This document shows, piece by piece, positions 15,984 through 24,782 of a stretch of DNA of 36,179 nucleotides. A program made the translations under genes and the position numbers. Below the pieces are notes generated by a model. That model saw only the letters and a list, made by a program, of their open reading frames with translations, was not told the DNA's origin and did no database searches. Positions within the stretch are counted from its first letter, which is position 1, and every line of letters begins with the position of its first letter. Origin of the DNA: Methylobacterium nonmethylotrophicum (lineage in GTDB: Bacteria > Pseudomonadota > Alphaproteobacteria > Rhizobiales > Beijerinckiaceae); contig NZ_SRLB01000047.1 of the NCBI RefSeq assembly GCF_004745635.1, positions 1 through 36,179 on the forward strand, written 5' to 3'.

Positions 15984-16579
15984 CAGGGCATCTCGAAGCC
16001 GAGCGCGAAGCGCGCCAACAGCCCGTTGCGAAACTCGTAGGTCGCCTCGTAGGCCGGCATGCCCGAGCGCTTCAGCGCCGGATGGGCCTTATCCGCGATG
16101 CGATACGTGAGGAGGGCGGCGTCCCCCTTCCGCTCACGCGTGAAGCAGGCGCCGAGGAGCGCGATGAGGTCGCGCTCCGTCATTCCCAGCCGGATTCGCC
16201 GCTCGGTCGCGAACTGCGCGAAGGGCAGGCGCTTGCCCGGGCTCGTTCCCCCGGCCGGACGCCGGACCTCCAGCGCGTCGTAATCGTCCACGACGGCGCC
16301 GGGGTAGTGGACGAGCCGCAGTTCCTCGCGACCGTCCCGGGTCGCGAAGCGCACGAAGGTTGGCTCGGCGCCGGGCTCGTCGGATTCCGGCCGCGGGTAG
16401 TCGGGCGCATCCCAGCGGCCGAGGATCGCACGCCCGGTCCCGTGCATTCCGATCTGGATGCCATTCACGTCCGTGGCCGCTCGCCAAGCGCGGCAAGCGG
16501 CATCGACCCGGACCGTCGGCTGGAGCGTGAGGATGGCGATCATCACGATGCGGCAGCGCAGCGGCGCTCTGAATGTCAA
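15983..16579 (-). CDS. Exported hypothetical protein with a BamE/SmpA-like segment
   Basis: A protein of 198 residues. The TTG at 16579 is preceded at six bases by GGAGG, and the N-terminus MTFRAPLRCRIVMIAILTL fits a signal peptide. A later ATG at 16543 is the alternative. The mature part has FVRFATRDGREELRLVHYPG, a region around residues 130-160 reading IRLGMTERDLIALLGACFTR then LLTYRIAD, and a final YEATYEFRNGLLARFALGFE. The G-M-T-x-x-D-L-x-x-L-L-G stretch followed by a tyrosine strand resembles the BamE/SmpA fold found in small envelope proteins, but this is weak. The next gene starts inside its stop. The role is unknown; a periplasmic location is likely. Confidence 0.65.
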   Translation of the reverse strand: MTFRAPLRCRIVMIAILTLQPTVRVDAACRAWRAATDVNGIQIGMHGTGRAILGRWDAPDYPRPESDEPGAEPTFVRFATRDGREELRLVHYPGAVVDDYDALEVRRPAGGTSPGKRLPFAQFATERRIRLGMTERDLIALLGACFTRERKGDAALLTYRIADKAHPALKRSGMPAYEATYEFRNGLLARFALGFEMP

Positions 16580-16685
16580 GGTAAGCCTCCGCGGAGGTGA
16601 CCTGGGTGATGCGCCTGTTGCGAGTCTACGCTCATCGGCTGATGCTCCACCGCACGGTGGCTTCAGGCGCAGGATCGGGTGGACG

Positions 16686-18638
16686 TCAGGGTTCGAGGTC
16701 GTCGCGCCGCTCGCGAAGGCGCATCAGCACCTCGCGCACGTCGTCCGGAGTGAACGGTTTCTCGATCACGATTGGCGGATCGGCACCGGCGCGGGTCGCG
16801 CCCGCTCCGGCCACGGTGTCCCCGGTGACGATGACGGTGTGCGTGGCGAGCGCCGGATCGCTCTCCGCGATGCGCGCCCGCACCTCGGCGCCGCTGAGGC
16901 CCGGCATGCGCAGGTCCACGAACACTGCGTCGAACCGCTGCCGCCCGAGTTCGGCCAGCGCCTCGCCCGCGGAATCGTGCACGCAAGTCACGTGGCCCAT
17001 GTCGTCGAGGATCTCGGCGAGGGAGCGCGCCACGTCGATCTCGTCGTCGAGCACCAGGATCGAGAGGCCTGGTGCCCGCTCCGGCGCAGCCGCCCCAGCC
17101 CGGTCCGGTCCCGCATCGTGTGCGGGCAGATCGACGCGGAACAGCGCGCCCCCGCCGGGCCGGTCCCCCACGGTGATCCGGCCGTCGTGAGATTCCACCA
17201 CGCTGCGGGAAATCGACAGGCCGATCCCGGTGCCGGCACCGACGGGCTTCGTGGTGAAGTAGGGTTCGAAGATCCGCTCCCGCAGCGCCGGCGGAACGCC
17301 GGGCCCGTTGTCGCCGACCGTCAGCGTCACGATCCCGGCCTCGCACAGGGTACGCAATGTGATGCACCGCTCGCCCTGGCGGTCGAGCAGCACCTGCATG
17401 GCGTTGATCAGCAGGTTCGCCACGACCTGACCGATCAGGTCGCGGTCGGCGAGGATGGGCGGCAGATCCGGCTCGAGGCCGAGATCGAGCGACACGCCGG
17501 CGCTGCGCCGGCCATAGGCCGTCATCTCGACGGCGGCGCACACGATCGCGTTGAGGTCCGCCGGCTCCCGCTGCGGCGGCTTCTGCCGCGCCATGGCGAC
17601 GAAGCTCTTGACGATCCGGCCGGAGCGCTCGGCGGCGGCGTGGATGCGCGCGGCCCGCTGCTGCACGTCGGCCGTCGGGGCCTTGTCGCGCAGGAGCGTG
17701 GCCTGGGCGATCAGAATGGCGAGCGGGTTGTTCAGCTCGTGCGCGACGCCCGCGAGCAGCGAGCCCATGGCGGAGAGCTTCTCCATCTGGTGCAGACGCT
17801 GGCGCTGCGCCTCGATCTCGCCGGCTGCGCGGCGGGCTGCCGTGAGGTCGCGCAGGTAGGCGGTGAAGAGCCGTCGCTCCGGCAGGCGCACCTCCGTGAT
17901 GGCGAGTTCGAGCGGGAACACCGTTCCGTCGGCCCGCATGCCCTCGATCTCGATGCGTTGCCCGATCACCGTTCCCTGACCGGTCGCGAGGTAGCGCCGG
18001 AAGCCCTCGGCGTGGCGGTGGCGCAGGTGGGGCGGCACGATCAGGTCGCCGATCTGCCGGCCGAGCACGGCCTCGCGGGTGCGTCCGAACGTGGCTTCCG
18101 CGGCCGGGTTGAACTCGACGACGCAGCCCTCCTCGTCGATGACGATGATGCAGTCGAGGGCGGAGGTCACGATTGCGGCGCCGAGCGCCTCGCTCGCCCG
18201 CAGCGCCGCCATCTGCCGCGCCAGCTCCTCCTCGTGCGCCTTCAGCTCCGTGAAGTCTCGGGCGAAGGCGAGGATGCCGGTCACGGCGCCGGCCCGGTAG
18301 GGAATCAAACCCTCCTGGACGTAGCGGCGCCCGAAGGCCGGATAGTCGAACCATCCCTCGCGCCACACCATCTCGCCGGCCGCGAGCTGCGCCATGACCG
18401 GCTCGTAGGACCGGTAGATCGCCTCCCCGACGATCTCGGCCACAGGCCGGCCGATCACCTCCTCGGGCCGAAGTCCCACGAAGGCCAGGAAGGCCTTGTT
18501 GACGTAGCGATAGCGGTGAGCCGCGTCGACGAACACGACCCGCGCGGGAATGAAGTCGATGATCGCGCGGAGCAGGACGGCGTCGGGCCCCTCGGGACCG
18601 AACGGGTCGGGATTGATCCTGTCTGCGCTCTCGTCCAT
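16686..18638 (-). CDS. Hybrid sensor histidine kinase (PAS-PAS-HisKA-HATPase-REC)
   Basis: A protein of 650 residues from the ATG at 18638, 25 bases after the stop of the upstream regulator gene. There is no transmembrane span, so it senses inside the cell. Residues ~20-135 and ~150-270 are two PAS domains (VFVDAAHRYRYVNKAFLAFV; IIVIDEEGCVVEFNPAAEA). The HisKA box is GVAHELNNPLAILIAQ with His300. The ATPase domain has NLLINAMQVLL (N box), VGDNGPGVP (G1) and GAGTGIGLSISRSVVESHDG (G2). Residues ~530-645 are a receiver domain (LSILVLDDE, VFVDLRMPGLSG with the phospho-Asp, VIVTGDT, EKPF). The layout resembles FixL-type kinases with a C-terminal receiver. The PAS ligand is unknown, and I see no certain haem-binding motif. 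It sits at the end of a globin-DUF1176-regulator-regulator cluster. Confidence 0.9.
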   Translation of the reverse strand: MDESADRINPDPFGPEGPDAVLLRAIIDFIPARVVFVDAAHRYRYVNKAFLAFVGLRPEEVIGRPVAEIVGEAIYRSYEPVMAQLAAGEMVWREGWFDYPAFGRRYVQEGLIPYRAGAVTGILAFARDFTELKAHEEELARQMAALRASEALGAAIVTSALDCIIVIDEEGCVVEFNPAAEATFGRTREAVLGRQIGDLIVPPHLRHRHAEGFRRYLATGQGTVIGQRIEIEGMRADGTVFPLELAITEVRLPERRLFTAYLRDLTAARRAAGEIEAQRQRLHQMEKLSAMGSLLAGVAHELNNPLAILIAQATLLRDKAPTADVQQRAARIHAAAERSGRIVKSFVAMARQKPPQREPADLNAIVCAAVEMTAYGRRSAGVSLDLGLEPDLPPILADRDLIGQVVANLLINAMQVLLDRQGERCITLRTLCEAGIVTLTVGDNGPGVPPALRERIFEPYFTTKPVGAGTGIGLSISRSVVESHDGRITVGDRPGGGALFRVDLPAHDAGPDRAGAAAPERAPGLSILVLDDEIDVARSLAEILDDMGHVTCVHDSAGEALAELGRQRFDAVFVDLRMPGLSGAEVRARIAESDPALATHTVIVTGDTVAGAGATRAGADPPIVIEKPFTPDDVREVLMRLRERRDDLEP

Positions 18639-18663
18639 CGGGGTCAGCCCGCAGCAGCGGCCG

Positions 18664-19371
18664 TCAGCCGCGCGCGGCGCCCTCGGCGCCGGCAACCTGA
18701 TCGCGCGGCACGAACATGTAGCCGCGCCCGCGCACCGTGACGATGCAAGCGGTGCCGAGCTTCTGGCGCAGGCGCGCGATGCGCGCGTCCATCGCCCGGT
18801 CGAGCGTGTCGTGGCTGTCGCCGGGCGCGAGCCGCAGCAATTCATCCCGGGTGAGAACCCGGTTCGGGTGGGCGGCGAGGGTGCGCACCAGCAGCACCTC
18901 GCCGGGCCCGAGCCGCTCGGGCGGCGCGCCGATGCGCAGGAGACGTGAGGCGGTGAGGTCGACGCTCGCGCGCTCGAAGGCGACCACCTCCCGCCGTCCG
19001 CGCCCGTAGCGTCGCAGCAGGCTCGCGACGCGCGCGGCGAGTTCCTGCGGATCGACAGGCTTGACCACGAAATCGTCCGCCCCGAGTTCGAGCCCGAGCA
19101 CCCGCTCGATCGGATCGGGATTGGCGGTGAGGATCAGGACCGGAACCGGCGCGGCGGCCCGCAGCCGCCGCAGCACGTCGAGGCCCCGTTCGCCCGGCAT
19201 GGTGAGATCCAGGAGTACGAGGTCGATCGGGCCGCGCGCGGCGCGCGCATCGAGTTCCGCCCCGGACTGCGCCACGGTCACCTCGTGGCCGAGATCCGAC
19301 AGGTACTCCGCGTAGGCGAGCGCGAGGTCGACCTCGTCGTCGACGATCACGATCTGCGCGTGCTGTCCCAC
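18664..19371 (-). CDS. OmpR-type response regulator 1
   Basis: A protein of 235 residues. The receiver domain has the acidic pair at Asp11-Asp12 (IVIVDDEVDLA), the phosphoacceptor Asp55 in LVLLDLTMPGERG, a Thr in LILTA and the lysine in VVKPVDP. The C-terminal winged helix has the familiar ending: DRAMDARIARLRQKLG, then VTVRGRGYMFVP. It lies 25 bases upstream of the hybrid kinase gene, so the two are almost certainly one transcript and probably partners. A second regulator of the same family lies 147 bases upstream, and its C-terminal half is clearly similar (RGEGYMFVP). Confidence 0.92.
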   Translation of the reverse strand: MGQHAQIVIVDDEVDLALAYAEYLSDLGHEVTVAQSGAELDARAARGPIDLVLLDLTMPGERGLDVLRRLRAAAPVPVLILTANPDPIERVLGLELGADDFVVKPVDPQELAARVASLLRRYGRGRREVVAFERASVDLTASRLLRIGAPPERLGPGEVLLVRTLAAHPNRVLTRDELLRLAPGDSHDTLDRAMDARIARLRQKLGTACIVTVRGRGYMFVPRDQVAGAEGAARG

Positions 19372-19518
19372 GGTCGATCTCCGTACTGAACCGCGACGGT
19401 GCTGCGTGGCAGGCTGAACGGCCGATCTTGACTAGCGCATCGGGAGCATAGGGTCGAGAGATGCGTCGTCGCCATCGCGGATCAGCCGGGGTTGATCGGG
19501 CCCCGACTACCCCGGCAT

Positions 19519-20250
19519 TCAGTCCTGGTCTTGCGGCGGCACGAACATGTAGCCCTCGCCCCGGACCGTCCGGATCAGGGCTGGACGCTCTGGATCCCGT
19601 TCGAGCTTGCGGCGCAGGCGCGTGATGCGCACGTCGATGCTGCGGTCGTTCTCATTGTCCTGATTCGCGGGGGCGAGGTCGCGCAGGCGGCTGCGTGGGA
19701 GTACTCGATTCGGCCTCTCGGCGAAGACCTTGAGGAGGTCGAACTCGGCGGCGGTCAGGGCGATCTCCCGATCGTCCGGCGCGAGGAGCTGACGGCTGTC
19801 GAGGTTGAGGCGATACGTCCCGGCCCTCAGGATCGCCGCACCCGTCACGGATGCCGAGCTGCGCGCCGGCCGGGAGGCGCCCTGGTGGGCCCTGCCGCGC
19901 AGGACGCTGCGAATGCGCGCCAGCAGCTCGCGCGGGTCGTAGGGCTTCACGAGGTAGTCGTCGACGCCGGCCTCCAGGCCGACCACTCGGTCGAGCGGCG
20001 AGCCGGCGGCGGTCGCCAGGATGATGCCGGGTGGGCCATCCTGGCCGGTGAGCCAGCGGGCGAGCGAGAGGCCGGTCTCGCCCGGCATCGCGATGTCGAG
20101 GACGACCACGTCGATCGCCTCCCTCACCGCGAGGGCGCGGAATTCCGCGGCGCTGCCTGCGGTCAGGACCTGAAGATTGCGCTCGGTCAGGTACTCGGCG
20201 AGCGCGTCCCGCAGGTCGGCCTCGTCGTCCACGAGCGCGATCGTCGGCAT
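19519..20250 (-). CDS. OmpR-type response regulator 2
   Basis: A protein of 243 residues from the ATG at 20250, which has GGAGAAG about nine bases upstream; a TTG at 20292 is possible in the same frame. The receiver has Asp8-Asp9 (ALVDDEADLRD), phosphoacceptor Asp52 in VVLDIAMPGETG and Lys in YLVKPYDPRE. The linker is longer than usual and Ser/Ala-rich (ASRPARSSASVTG). The winged helix has LTAAEFDLLKVFAERPNRVL, DRSIDVRITRLRRKLE and IRTVRGEGYMFVPP. It lies 51 bases from the DUF1176 gene upstream. No second kinase is present, so either both regulators share the hybrid kinase or one works with a distant kinase. Confidence 0.92.
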   Translation of the reverse strand: MPTIALVDDEADLRDALAEYLTERNLQVLTAGSAAEFRALAVREAIDVVVLDIAMPGETGLSLARWLTGQDGPPGIILATAAGSPLDRVVGLEAGVDDYLVKPYDPRELLARIRSVLRGRAHQGASRPARSSASVTGAAILRAGTYRLNLDSRQLLAPDDREIALTAAEFDLLKVFAERPNRVLPRSRLRDLAPANQDNENDRSIDVRITRLRRKLERDPERPALIRTVRGEGYMFVPPQDQD

Positions 20251-20301
20251 GGCGTCGTCTTCTCCGTGGGTCGGGACATCGGCAACCGTCAATGTGGCGG
20301 C

Positions 20302-21363
20302 TCAGCGGGTCGGTGGTCCAGCGCGCACCGCGGCGCGCCACGTGACCGGCCAGTCCGCGGACGACACGCCCCGGCAATCGGGCATCGCCGCGACGTGCAC
20401 CGCCCGGAACCGCGCGCCGTCCCACACGAAGCGGCCGAGGCTGCCGCAATCGCCCGAGCTGCGGCCCGCGTCGTGGAATGACAGCGTGGCTGTCCTCGCG
20501 TCGAAGGTGGCGCCGGTGAGGAGATTCGGCGCCTCGCGCCCGGCCGCGACGCCCGGCGTGACGAGCGCGACCGGGCGGGCCGCGGCGTCGCCCTTGCGGT
20601 GCGAGAACAGCGCGTAGGTCTCGCGCGTCGCCCCGCGCGTGCACAGGACGCCCCACAGCAAGGTCCGCTCGTCGAGCCACCCTCGGATCGGGTTCGTGCC
20701 GGGCGGCTCGTCACAATCGGCGGTCGCGACGGCCCTGGCGATCGGAGCCGGCATGCGTTCCGGAAGGGGAGAGGTGCTCGCTCGCGCCTGGCCGACGACG
20801 GGGAGCGGCGGCGGAACCGGCAGGCTCGCGGCCGGACGCAGGCCAGGCTGAACGAGCGCCGTCACCGTACCGCTCCGGCCCTGCGCCTCGTCCATGGCGC
20901 GCAACGCGGCGGCCAAGCCGCGGGATCGCAGCGGGACCTCGGGTCCGGTCTCGGCGCCCTGCAGCACCGTGACGGAGGCCTGCCCGCCATCCCGGAGCGC
21001 GGCGAGCAGTGGGCGCACCCGCTCGGCGGGCAGAGCGGCCTCGATCACACCGAACCCGTCCCGCGCGGTCGCGTCGAGATCTGGCCACGCGGTGCCGTCG
21101 AGCGCCAGGCGGATGCGCCGCGGGCCGCGGCGCCCGTCGTAGGCCCGGACGCGCAGGACGGGCTCGGCCGCGCCCTCTCCCGAACGCGCGACGCTCAGGT
21201 GGACGCCCGTGACGTCGCTGCTCGGCTCGAGGCTGATCGCCGTGCAGGCCCGTTGATTGTCGCAGCCCAGCATCCAATCCTGGAATGCGTCGAGGGATTG
21301 CGCCGCGACGCCCTGGCTTGAAGCACCGAGGAGGCACAAGGCCAGCAGCCGTCGGCCGCTCAC
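20302..21363 (-). CDS. Exported DUF1176-family protein
   Basis: A protein of 353 residues. The start is a GTG at 21363 that overlaps the TGA of the globin gene (GTGA), a translationally coupled pair. The N-terminus SGRRLLALCLLGASSQGVAAQS is a signal peptide. The mature protein begins LDAFQDWMLGCDNQRACTAIS, and its paired cysteines there (CDNQRAC), plus later ones (ADCDEPP, LCTRG, GDCGSLGRFVW, MPDCRG), fit the DUF1176 family of periplasmic proteins with disulfides. The ending GRFVWDGARFRAVHVAAMPDC is typical of the family. The function is unknown. Coupling to a globin and two-component genes hints at an envelope role in redox or nitrosative stress, which is inference. Confidence 0.8.
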   Translation of the reverse strand: MSGRRLLALCLLGASSQGVAAQSLDAFQDWMLGCDNQRACTAISLEPSSDVTGVHLSVARSGEGAAEPVLRVRAYDGRRGPRRIRLALDGTAWPDLDATARDGFGVIEAALPAERVRPLLAALRDGGQASVTVLQGAETGPEVPLRSRGLAAALRAMDEAQGRSGTVTALVQPGLRPAASLPVPPPLPVVGQARASTSPLPERMPAPIARAVATADCDEPPGTNPIRGWLDERTLLWGVLCTRGATRETYALFSHRKGDAAARPVALVTPGVAAGREAPNLLTGATFDARTATLSFHDAGRSSGDCGSLGRFVWDGARFRAVHVAAMPDCRGVSSADWPVTWRAAVRAGPPTR

Positions 21364-21803
21364 GGCACGGCCTCCAGCGCGGGATGCGCCGGGGCGGCTT
21401 CCCGCGCGGCCTCCAGCATGACCTCTGCCAGCAGATTGTAGGCCTGCGTCCAGGCGGTCCGGGCCTCGGCGTCGAAGGTCGCGCCGAGCCGGTCCGCGAG
21501 CGTGGACAGGAGCGCTGCACCGACCGTGGCGTAGTGGGCCGGCACGACGCCGTAATCGACGTGGCGCCGTCCGAGAGCCCGAACGTCCGCCACGATCGTG
21601 TCGAGCCGGTCCAGACCCTGGACCACGTGCGCGAGCACCGCCACGAGCTTGCGCCCCTGACGCGTGAGGTCGTCCTTGAACAGGGGCCTCAAGCCGGGAT
21701 CGAGGTCGAAGAGGCGGGCGTAGAAGAGGGCGGCGAGGTGGTCGGGCTCCGCGGCGAGGTGCCGGAAGCCGGAGCGGATGATCGCGATGGCGTCGGGGTT
21801 CAT
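21360..21803 (-). CDS. Single-domain globin (bacterial haemoglobin)
   Basis: A protein of 147 residues, the size of a single-domain bacterial globin without the reductase part of flavohaemoglobin. Key positions are Phe42 in PLFKDD (CD1 phenylalanine), Gln49 in LTRQGRKL (probable distal E7 residue) and His81 in LGRRHVDYGVVPAHY (proximal haem ligand), followed by the family's VGAALL helix. Such globins bind oxygen or nitric oxide in the cytoplasm. It is the first gene of a minus-strand cluster (globin, DUF1176, two OmpR regulators, hybrid kinase) and overlaps the DUF1176 gene by four bases. No reductase partner is adjacent. The promoter should lie in 21804-22170. Confidence 0.9.
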   Translation of the reverse strand: MNPDAIAIIRSGFRHLAAEPDHLAALFYARLFDLDPGLRPLFKDDLTRQGRKLVAVLAHVVQGLDRLDTIVADVRALGRRHVDYGVVPAHYATVGAALLSTLADRLGATFDAEARTAWTQAYNLLAEVMLEAAREAAPAHPALEAVP

Positions 21804-22170
21804 GGACGGGCTCCGCGCGGTGTCGGGAGAGAGTGGCCGGCGACCGTTTCAGGCCCGTGCCGCCGACGCTCAAGAATTGTGTCGTGCCGGTGAGGCGGCG
21901 CTCACGGACCTGCGCGGCCGGTCGAGGGCGATGAGGAACTCGTCACCGTCCGGGCCGACCGTGCTGCCGCCCCCGTGGCACCCGACGCTGTTCGGTCGAT
22001 CGTGGTCTCGGCGCCGCGATCGACCGCACTCAGGCCGCCGCTTCCGTCCCGGCAGGTGGCAGAGAGCCGGAAGGCGCGCACAGGCCCGTGACAGATCGAT
22101 CCGCACCGAGGGGCATGCCCGTCACGGTACGGTGCGGGAGAGCGGCCATGTACGCCCGGTTCTGAGCGCG
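21804..22170. other. Intergenic, nothing recognised
   Basis: About 370 bases upstream of the globin gene. It should contain that gene's promoter on the minus strand. I see no coding sequence or RNA that I can support. Confidence 0.35.
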
Positions 22171-22495
22171 GCCGACGCTGACCGTTCCGTGCTGACCCGG
22201 AGCCCCCTGCAGCCGGGGTGACGCGGGATCCGGTTGATCAAAGCGGATGCCGTATCACAGGCCCGCGCGGCGGAGCTGCGCTCCGCACATCTGAGCGAAG
22301 CCGATTTTCGCATTGCGAAGCAATCGATCGCAAATCGTATGAAGCACTCTGTTGCGTCGAAAACACCGTGCATCGTCACGTGACGACACAATCAGCCCAT
22401 CGACCCGCTTGCGCGCAAGACGCAGCTGCAACACGACACGGCTATCCCACTCTCAATGCTCGCCTGATTGAGCTTGAGACAAGAGAGTGAGACGA
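22171..22495 (+). promoter_or_regulatory. RTX gene upstream region with two perfect palindromes (copy 1)
   Basis: Two perfect palindromes stand out: TCGTCACGTGACGA at 22373-22386 and CTTGCGCGCAAG at 22408-22419. Both, and the block TGATTGAGCTTGAGACAAGA just before the gene, recur at 24873, 24908 and about 24964 in a second copy. Matching also occurs further up (GCCGACGCTGACCGTTCCGT at 22171 against 24783). Copy 1 has about 100 extra bases (roughly 22222-22340). Palindromes at 110-125 and 75-90 bases before the start codon are good candidates for operators. Confidence 0.6.
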
Positions 22496-24577
22496 ATGCC
22501 GACAGGATACAAGAAGACACCCGGCAAGCTGATCAGCGGCACGGGCAGCAGTTCGTTGTATGGAACAAACGGTGACGACACCATCAGCGGAGCTGGCGGC
22601 GATCATATCATGATCGGCTACAATGGCAATGATGTTTACATCATCGACTCGGCCGGAGATAAAATCGTCGAGACCTACACTGGAGGTCACGATACGATCA
22701 TCAGCAAATTGACAACCTACACGCTCGGCGATCATCTCGAGGATCTGATCTTCGGCGGTCTCGATGATTTCAAAGGCACCGGCAATAGTCTCTCGAACCT
22801 GATGGTCGGCGGGATCGGGAACGACACCCTGGACGGCGGTGACGGCTGGGACACGCTGCAGGGCGGCGCCGGCAATGACGTGCTCAAGGGCGGCAATCTT
22901 TTCGACGATCTGTTCGGCGGGGCGGGTGATGACGTCCTCTACGGGGGTGATGCCAGCGGGGACGACGGGTACTCCGACCGCCTCGATGGCGGGACGGGCG
23001 CCGACACGATGGTCGGCGGTGACGGCAACGACAGTTATACCGTCGACACGGTGAAGGACGTCATCATCGAAAAGGCCGGCCCATGGAGTGGGTCGGACAC
23101 GGTTCATACGTCGCTCAGCATGTACGAGTTGCCTGACAACATCGAGAACCTGCGGTTCGACGCGCACGGGGAACTCGTCAGCGGGTACCTGTGGGGCTAC
23201 GGTAACGAGTCCAACAACTTCATGATGCTGAACAACGGCGGCGGCTACCTGCAGAGCGACGGCGGCGACGACACGCTGATCGGCGGCACCGGTGCCGACG
23301 CGCTCTGGGGTGGGCTCGGCAACGACATCGTTGTTGGCTGGGACGGTCACGACATCCTGGCCGGCCAGGATGGCCATGACACCGTGGATGGCGGCCTGGG
23401 CAATGACCTGATCCACGCCGACGCCGACGGCGACATGATCTACGGTGGAAGCGGAAACGACACCGTCGACTACTCAGATGATTACGATCTCTACACCGGC
23501 ATCGTCGTGCATGCGGATGGCCGAGTGACGGGCGGCACGGGCGCCGACCAGCTCTCCGATGTCGAGAACATCGTCGGGACGCGCTTCGCCGACGTCCTCC
23601 TCGGCCTCGGGGATCACGTGGCCAATAGGCTGGAGGGCGGCCTGGGCGACGACTTCTTCGACGGGCGCGGCGGCGCGGACACGCTGGACGGCGGCTACGG
23701 CTGGGACAGCGTCACCTACGCGCAGTCGGAGGCCGGCGTGTTCGTCAACCTGATGACCGGCAAGGGCTCGGGCGGCGACGCGGAGGGCAACACGCTCGTC
23801 TCGATCGAGAACGTGTTCGGCTCCCAGTACGACGATTCCGCCTTCGGCGGCGCCGAGCGGAACTACCTGTCCGGGCGGGGCGGCGTGGACAACCTCTACG
23901 GCGGCGGCGGTGACGACCGGCTGGAGGGCGGCGAAGGCGGCGACGTGCTCGATGGCGGCATCGGCTTCGACTGGGCGGATTACCGCAACGCCTCGTCCGG
24001 CGTGACGGTCGACCTCGTCAACCAAGCGGCGAACCAGGGTGAGGCGAAAGGTGACGTCCTCACGGGCATCGAGGCGCTCGACGGCTCGGCCCATGGCGAC
24101 AACCTGCGAGGCAACGGGGAGGCCAACGAGCTGTGGGGCAACGACGGCGCCGACGACCTCTTCGGTCGCGCCGGGGTCGACACGCTTCGCGGCGGGAGCG
24201 GCAACGACTATCTGGAGGGCGGCGCCGGCAAGGACGATCTCTGGGGCGGAGCTGGCGCAGACAACTTCGCGTTCCGCAATCCGGCCGAAGGTGGAGATCG
24301 CCTCCACGACTTCAAGCATGGCGAGGATTTCATCTCCATCGAACTGAAGAATTTCGTCAATCTGAAGCACCAGTACTATCCTGACCACTGGTTTGAGGCG
24401 AACGCAACCGGGGCGGCCAAGGGTTGGATGCCCCAAGTCGTGTACAACACGACCGATGGCACGCTCTGGTTCGACGACAACGGTGCGGCGGCGGGTGGCA
24501 CGAGCCTGATCGCCACACTCGACAAGGTTGGCGGTATCGCGCCGACGGTGACGGCCGGAGATATCCTGCTGTCCTGA
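22496..24577 (+). CDS. RTX-type calcium-binding secreted protein
   Basis: A protein of 693 residues beginning MPTGYKKTPGKLISGTG, with no N-terminal signal peptide. Most of its length consists of glycine-aspartate nonapeptides of the form GGxGxDxLx in several blocks (residues ~20-65, 105-190, 255-335, 370-400, 440-490, 535-590). Examples are GGAGNDVLKGG, GGTGADALWGG and GSGNDYLEGG, which bind calcium in a beta-roll. Between blocks are strand-rich segments such as TYAQSEAGVFVNLMTG and DYRNASSGVTVDLV, which recur and resemble serralysin-type modules. The end (FRNPAEGGDRLHDFKHGEDF, then GTLWFDDNGAAAGG and GDILLS) matches the C-terminal type I secretion region. No protease or other enzyme domain is seen, so it is likely a surface or extracellular structural or adhesive protein. 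No type I exporter genes are nearby. Confidence 0.88.
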   Translation: MPTGYKKTPGKLISGTGSSSLYGTNGDDTISGAGGDHIMIGYNGNDVYIIDSAGDKIVETYTGGHDTIISKLTTYTLGDHLEDLIFGGLDDFKGTGNSLSNLMVGGIGNDTLDGGDGWDTLQGGAGNDVLKGGNLFDDLFGGAGDDVLYGGDASGDDGYSDRLDGGTGADTMVGGDGNDSYTVDTVKDVIIEKAGPWSGSDTVHTSLSMYELPDNIENLRFDAHGELVSGYLWGYGNESNNFMMLNNGGGYLQSDGGDDTLIGGTGADALWGGLGNDIVVGWDGHDILAGQDGHDTVDGGLGNDLIHADADGDMIYGGSGNDTVDYSDDYDLYTGIVVHADGRVTGGTGADQLSDVENIVGTRFADVLLGLGDHVANRLEGGLGDDFFDGRGGADTLDGGYGWDSVTYAQSEAGVFVNLMTGKGSGGDAEGNTLVSIENVFGSQYDDSAFGGAERNYLSGRGGVDNLYGGGGDDRLEGGEGGDVLDGGIGFDWADYRNASSGVTVDLVNQAANQGEAKGDVLTGIEALDGSAHGDNLRGNGEANELWGNDGADDLFGRAGVDTLRGGSGNDYLEGGAGKDDLWGGAGADNFAFRNPAEGGDRLHDFKHGEDFISIELKNFVNLKHQYYPDHWFEANATGAAKGWMPQVVYNTTDGTLWFDDNGAAAGGTSLIATLDKVGGIAPTVTAGDILLS

Positions 24578-24782
24578 GTTGAATTGCCCGTACACCACGT
24601 CGCGCGCCCGCATCCGGGACGCGACGGTCGAGGCCGTCCGCGTCCAGATTATGCGGACAGTCAAGGCGCTCACCATCGCCCGTCCGCCGAGCCGCCTATC
24701 GAGGCGATTTCGCTCGCAGGAGCCGCGGCGCTACTGCTAGCCGACACGCGACAGCAGCGCGTCGGCACTACGGCGGCGCTCG

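Noticed and set aside
22496..24577. Tandem DNA repeat array
   Set aside because: The periodic GGxGxD signal is protein-level (calcium-binding nonapeptides) with variable codons, not a DNA satellite.
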